Shown here: positions 61,916 through 64,000 of the stretch, piece after piece | Numbering within the stretch: position 1 is the stretch's first letter | How the letters are laid out: every line of letters begins with the position of its first letter | DNA from: Strix aluco | Taxonomy: Eukaryota; Chordata; Aves; Strigiformes; Strigidae | Assembly: GCF_031877795.1 (NCBI RefSeq) | Contig: NC_133943.1 | Location: forward strand, 8,983,001-9,047,000 | Direction of reading: 5' to 3' | DNA: 64,000 nucleotides | Position numbers and translations under genes: made by a program | Notes under the pieces: generated by a model | The model's input: only the letters and a program-made list of their open reading frames with translations | The model's database searches: none | Told to the model about the DNA's origin: nothing

Positions 61916-64000
61916 CTTGGCTGAGCCAAAGTGTATTTATGTGATAGCATGAATTGCTGCTGCAGCTCTCATTGCTATTTAGCGTTCTCATGAAGTATGA
62001 TGGTACTGTGACTGGTTTCCCATTACCATAACAAGGTAGGAGAAATAATTCAAACTGGAGCATCCTGAGCTTGATGCCAAAGCAGCCTCCTTGGATTTCT
62101 GTTGGGGGTCTCAGGACGAGATCAGCAACGCAGTTGTTTCTGTGAGATGAGGGAAGTAAGCACAGATCCCACTGCTTAAAAAGCTAAATGGAGAGAGTTG
62201 GAAGAGAATTTTGGTGTACTCAATTAGAGGAGCTAATTGTGGCACGCATGTAAGGAGTTTAAGATTAGATCTCCACCTAAAATGAATCACAAATGCTGAG
62301 TAATCTCAAGAGAAGATTGCTAATGAAACCAACAGTTTATCTGCCATTGTTACATGGATGTCTTCTTTTCAAGACATAATTCTGATAGTCATTTGAAATA
62401 ATCTATAAAAGGGTGGAGTGACATACTACTGATGGCTATTAGCCTCTTCTTCATAGTTAGCTCTGTAATGCCCTGTGTGATAGAAAATTGAATTGAATTT
62501 TCATTTCAATTCAATTTCAATAAGAGAAATCTTAATTGATAACTGCTCTTTTTCTGTGAATGATGGCAGGACTTTAATTTGTTTTCAATATCAAAGCTTA
62601 GGCTTCTATTTATAATGCTGTGCTTTAGCCCTGTGTCACCAGCAAGCAGCTAATGTAGCTGATCCAGGGACCTCCATATTTGGAGTTTATCTGTGAATGT
62701 TGTGGATGCAGATGGAAAATTGTACTTTTATATTTAATCCAGTCGCTGTTTAGTGTAATAGTCAAGTTTGCAAGGATGTAGTTTTTCTTCTCAGATTTAA
62801 GTATCTGTGCTGAGCACAACTGTACTGTATCTAAGCGCCTTCAAGTTCCCTCTATTGAAACTAGAGGTGCTGTGTCTCCAGCAGTTCTCATGGAGCAGAA
62901 ACCTTCATGGGTCTTTCCTATCCATATGGATGATGTGTCATCTGATTCCAGTTGAACTGAGCCTTGGAGGTTTGCCTAAAAATGTTTTGAAGTATAAAAG
63001 TCAAACTCAGCTCATCAGTGGTTTTATTTTAGAAGGTTGTTAAGCTACCAGGCCAGGCTTCTGCAGGTATAAACTGCTTTCCAAGAGAGCTACATGCAGA
63101 AGTTTGAGGGTAAATGAAGCTGTAATATTCTCTAGTCTGTTCCCTTAGTTGTCAAAGGACACTAGATTTCCCACTGCTATTACTGTATTTATCTTAACTA
63201 CCTTAAGCTTTGCAGCAGCTCCATGTGTGTTTAAGATAAAGTTGAGAAATTGCTTTATTGCAGGTCTTGTATTGCATATAGAGGTCGTAAATCCTCAAAC
63301 TGAGTGACTGTACTCTGTGACCTATATTTCTGTTGCTGCAAATGCAGCGTACCACTTGCTTGTTGTTAGGGGGATGTCTGGTGTTTGGGTGAAATACAGA
63401 AATCATTTAGCAGGAGGTCCTGGACACACAAAGCAGCTGTATGCCTCTGGGGGAGCCTGAAACTTCTATGTCAACATTTCAGATGACATGGGGCTTGGAT
63501 GGCTGATCAGTTCAGCCACTGAGCTGCAAATCCAAGTTCAGCCTGGGACAGAACTGCCTCAGAATAAAAAGTACTGTTGAGGCAAAACAGTTTCATCAAG
63601 AGTGGGGAAAAAAGAAAGAAAAGGAAAGAATATCTACAGTTTCTTATTATACATAGCTTTATTGCTGTAATCCCTTCCTGCTATGAACCAAGACTAGGCA
63701 CTGAAAAGATTCTTCTCTTGGAGGTTCTTGTTTCCTCACCTTTTGTGCTGTTCTTGTTTGTATTCATGTGGTCTGCAGTTCTTCCCGTTTTTTTCAGACT
63801 TTTTTTCTTTCCCATTCTCCTGTCAGTACTTTGTCTTCTCAGGATGTTCTAAACTCTAGTTTAGGAAGATTTTTATTGTATTCATCCCTAGTTGCCCTGG
63901 CTTTCAGAACCTTTCCTGGCTGGTTTTCTGTGTGGTTGCCAACTATCCAGAACCCTCACAAATTATAGAAACGTGTGAAGCTAGAATCAAGGGGCTTATT
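61916..64000 (+). other. LSM11: LSM11 3' UTR and downstream flank
   Basis: No coding region. A perfect 13-bp inverted repeat lies at 62485-62517. AATAAA at 63563-63568, followed by a GT-containing stretch, is a candidate LSM11 poly(A) signal about 1.65 kb past the stop. The next gene (CLINT1 in human) is not reached. Confidence 0.55.

Overview
The window is ordinary nuclear DNA of a vertebrate, most likely a bird. It holds four multi-exon protein genes whose introns all follow the GT-AG rule, and their order (ADAM19, SOX30, THG1L, LSM11) is the order I know from human chromosome 5q33. A CR1 LINE and a solo LTR of an endogenous-retrovirus type that I associate with neoavian genomes point to a bird. 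The species cannot be named from the sequence.

Layout. Positions 872-31204 (minus strand) carry the first 21 coding exons of ADAM19, a membrane-anchored metalloprotease. They join in frame to 826 codons, from the signal peptide to the proline-rich cytoplasmic tail, and the last exon(s) lie off the left edge. Intron 3 is about 11 kb and contains a 1.6-kb CR1 fragment. Positions 31205-37909 are intergenic. Positions 37910-46529 (minus) carry all five coding exons of SOX30, an HMG-box transcription factor. THG1L (plus, 46611-51505) is head-to-head with SOX30 across a shared CpG island. It encodes the tRNA-His guanylyltransferase in six exons and 298 residues. A 551-bp solo LTR (52413-52963) lies just past the THG1L poly(A) signal. 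LSM11 (plus, 54830-61915) encodes the U7 snRNP-specific Sm-like protein in four exons and 351 residues. The rest of the window is its 3' UTR or flank.

The four genes do not form a pathway; their adjacency is ancestral synteny. ADAM19 sheds membrane proteins, SOX30 acts in germ-cell transcription, THG1L adds G-1 to tRNA-His, and LSM11 serves histone pre-mRNA 3'-end processing.

I found no CRISPR array, operon, tRNA or rRNA gene, and no evidence of a new multi-gene system. The most interesting unexplained signal is an 87-nt, phase 0-0, exon-like open segment on the ADAM19 strand between exons 7 and 8 (12409-12495). It could be an unrecognised cassette or duplicated exon. Exon limits were set by hand from splice signals, codon phase and remembered family sequence; no search was run.
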